A DNA stretch of 64,000 bases from Fennellomyces sp. T-0311 (taxonomy: Eukaryota; Mucoromycota; Mucoromycetes; Mucorales; Lichtheimiaceae). The notes under the pieces are model-generated. The model was not told where the DNA came from and made no database searches. It worked only from the letters and a program-made list of their open reading frames with translations. The translations under genes were made by a program, and so were the position numbers. The DNA is taken from positions 1 to 64,000 of the forward strand of contig JALLLT010000088.1 of NCBI GenBank assembly GCA_025266875.1. Direction: 5' to 3'. Shown here piece after piece: positions 62,497-64,000 of this stretch. Each line of letters begins with the position of its first letter. Position 1 is the stretch's first letter.

Positions 62497-64000
62497 ATGA
62501 AGTGTATAAAAGAGCAGTTCTCATTAAACTTTTTCTCTATCACTTCAATAAACGATGTGGCCTGTTATTGTTCCGTGTGCAGTGCACAGAATAACCTTGG
62601 ATTCCGGATGATATCGCGGGAAGCACGCGAAAGACATTATGAGCGATCGTTTGCTGGACCTAGAGATGATGGTATTTCTTTATTGGAATGCTTGAAAGAA
62701 CGAACCAATAATAATAATGTTAACATTACAGTGCGTGCAGTTGTGGCACGATTCGAGAGACAGCAGCAGTTTGCCGATCCAGCACCGATGGCGCGTAGAC
62801 AAGGAACATCAATACGTCCTGCAGATGATGATGGTAACGGCTCATTCTGTATATCGCATAGCGTTTACTAAAATTCATATAGTAGAGATGGATGGTGAAC
62901 CACTGGAAGAGTTAATCTCTTCGGATGACGATGCATATGACGACGAAGATGGTGGCGATAACGTTTCCGATGCCAATGACGACGAATACATGCGTGATGA
63001 CGATGATGCCAATCCAAGCGATAGCGATGGTAGTAGTGATACTGGCGGTGCAATGGATGCTTTGGATGTAGAGTTTGCAATGCAAGGGCAACAAGTGAAC
63101 AATGCAACAGAGGTAGTCAACGAGGAAGGTTAGTTGTTAAGAAGCAGTTTATTATACATATTTGCATTATCCTCACATTGTACATGACTGTAGAACTTAC
63201 GCAAATTCGTCATGCGAATACTTCCTGGATGAACACCGTCCCGCTGCTACTCACTTTCACTGTGGTATTTATTGTCCTTTTTCAACTACATTTCCTTTCC
63301 GAGCGGGCGGTTACCATTTTGATCGACTTTTGTACGATTGTGCTTGCAGAGGTATTCCCAACGTTTTCGCTGCCAGGGTCACTTGCAACATTGTGTCGAT
63401 ATACTGGCTTCTCCTCATTGACCGATCGCCTGCGCACCTACGTATCTTGTCCTCGATGCCACTACCTGTATCGCCTTGGACCAGGACAACCTGCCATCTC
63501 GGATGAATGCACCAACAATGACATCCGATATGATCGTCGTTGTGGCAAACCATTGTTTCAAGACGTTGCAGGTCAGCGCACCCCAGTGAAGACATTTGTC
63601 TATCAGCCACTCAGAGCCTCACTTGAGAGGATGTTCAAGCGTCCCGGGTTCGAGGCGAAGTTGGAGCACTGGCGTACCCACCGTCGGTGTATGGCACAGA
63701 CATTCTCGGATATATATGACGGTGACATGTGGCGAAACGTTGAAGACGCCAACCAGCAACCTTTTGTTGCTAGGCCTCGATCTCTATTGCTGACGATCAA
63801 TGTTGATTGGTTTTCACCGTACCTTAATTCGACATACTCTTGCGGTGCCATCTACCTTACGATCAACAACCTGCCTCGTGCCAACCGTTTCAAAACGGAG
63901 AATGTCATTCCTGTGGGTGTAATGCCCGGGCCAAAGGAAGCAAGCGCGTCAGACTTGAACCATTACTTGAGGCCCTTGACAGATGACTTGGTGGAATGGT
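62497..64000 (+). CDS. Tnp2-like (CACTA) transposase, partial at right edge
   Basis: The candidate start is 62497. An N-terminal zinc-binding-like segment CYCSVCSAQNN with EARERHY follows, then DDGISLLECLKE. An intron (donor GTAACG about 62834, acceptor about 62881) leads to a very acidic region (SSDDDAYDDEDGG). A second intron (donor GTTAGT about 63127, acceptor about 63194) leads to a frame that stays open to the window end. It reads CRYTGFSSLTDRLRTYVSCP, DDRRCGKPLF-like cysteines, SDIYDGDMWRNV and LLLTINVDWFSPYLNSTYS. It ends with NNLPRANRFKTENVIPVGVM and GPKEASASDLNHYLRPL. The V-D-W-F-x-P, N-L-P-R-x-x-R-F-K-x-E-N and G-P-K-E segments are hallmarks of fungal Tnp2-type transposases. No stop is seen in the last 800 bp. 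The catalytic C-terminal part lies outside. Confidence 0.7.

Noticed and set aside
1..64000. CRISPR arrays, bacterial operons, riboswitches or rRNA
   Set aside because: No regularly spaced repeats with unique spacers, no rRNA-like sequence; the gene structure is eukaryotic with introns.

Overview
The window looks like a transposon graveyard from a filamentous fungus, most likely an early-diverging one (Mucoromycota). This is inferred from short GT-AG introns, a eukaryotic tRNA-Gly, and the mix of KDZ, Plavaka/CACTA, PIF/Harbinger, Helitron, MULE-OTU and Ty3/gypsy elements. I recognise no host metabolic gene. The only non-transposon candidates are a divergent pair of unknown genes at about 16.9-19.2 kb and the tRNA at 43.66 kb. 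All family calls rest on motifs read by eye.

Left block (1-16.6 kb). A decayed minus-strand Ty3/gypsy gag-protease runs off the left edge. Next comes a second minus-strand gypsy element (gypsy A, about 2.26-16.2 kb). It is split by a complete KDZ transposon (KDZ1, 6319-14202) with identical 285-bp terminal inverted repeats (TIRs) and an 8-bp target duplication. KDZ1 carries a small HMG-box-like gene and a multi-exon KDZ transposase. Between these two genes sits a Helitron-like element (7753-9722), which itself carries a 189-bp TA-flanked MITE. That is four levels of nesting.

Middle block (16.6-42.1 kb). This holds the two candidate host genes, a MULE/OTU remnant, and a 5'-truncated Plavaka-type transposase gene (21.15-37.29 kb). 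A chromodomain-bearing gypsy element (gypsy B, 23150-37196, 400-bp LTRs, 5-bp target duplication) is inserted near the 3' end of that gene. The gag of gypsy B is in turn split by a second KDZ transposon (KDZ2, 23875-32086, 8-bp target duplication), which carries a homologue of the HMG-box-like gene. A two-gene PIF/Harbinger element (37368-42052, TAA duplication) follows. Its nuclease gene is broken by a second copy of the same Helitron-like element (39170-40951).

Right block (42.1-64 kb). An AT-rich spacer with the tRNA leads to a probable CACTA-like element. It has a glutamine-rich gene on the minus strand and a Tnp2-like transposase gene on the plus strand. An intact 726-codon Tc1/mariner-related DDE transposase lies in what can be read as an intron of the Tnp2-like gene. 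Then comes a third, decayed KDZ gene of another subfamily (about 52.5-61.0 kb). It is broken by a non-autonomous hAT-like element (53895-55332) and by gypsy C (55384-60491), which has 118-bp LTRs and a single gag-pol frame with one TAG stop. A second Tnp2-like gene starts at about 62.5 kb and runs off the right edge.

The least familiar biology here is the HMG-box-like accessory gene. It is shared, at the same place, orientation and intron position, by two otherwise diverged KDZ transposons.
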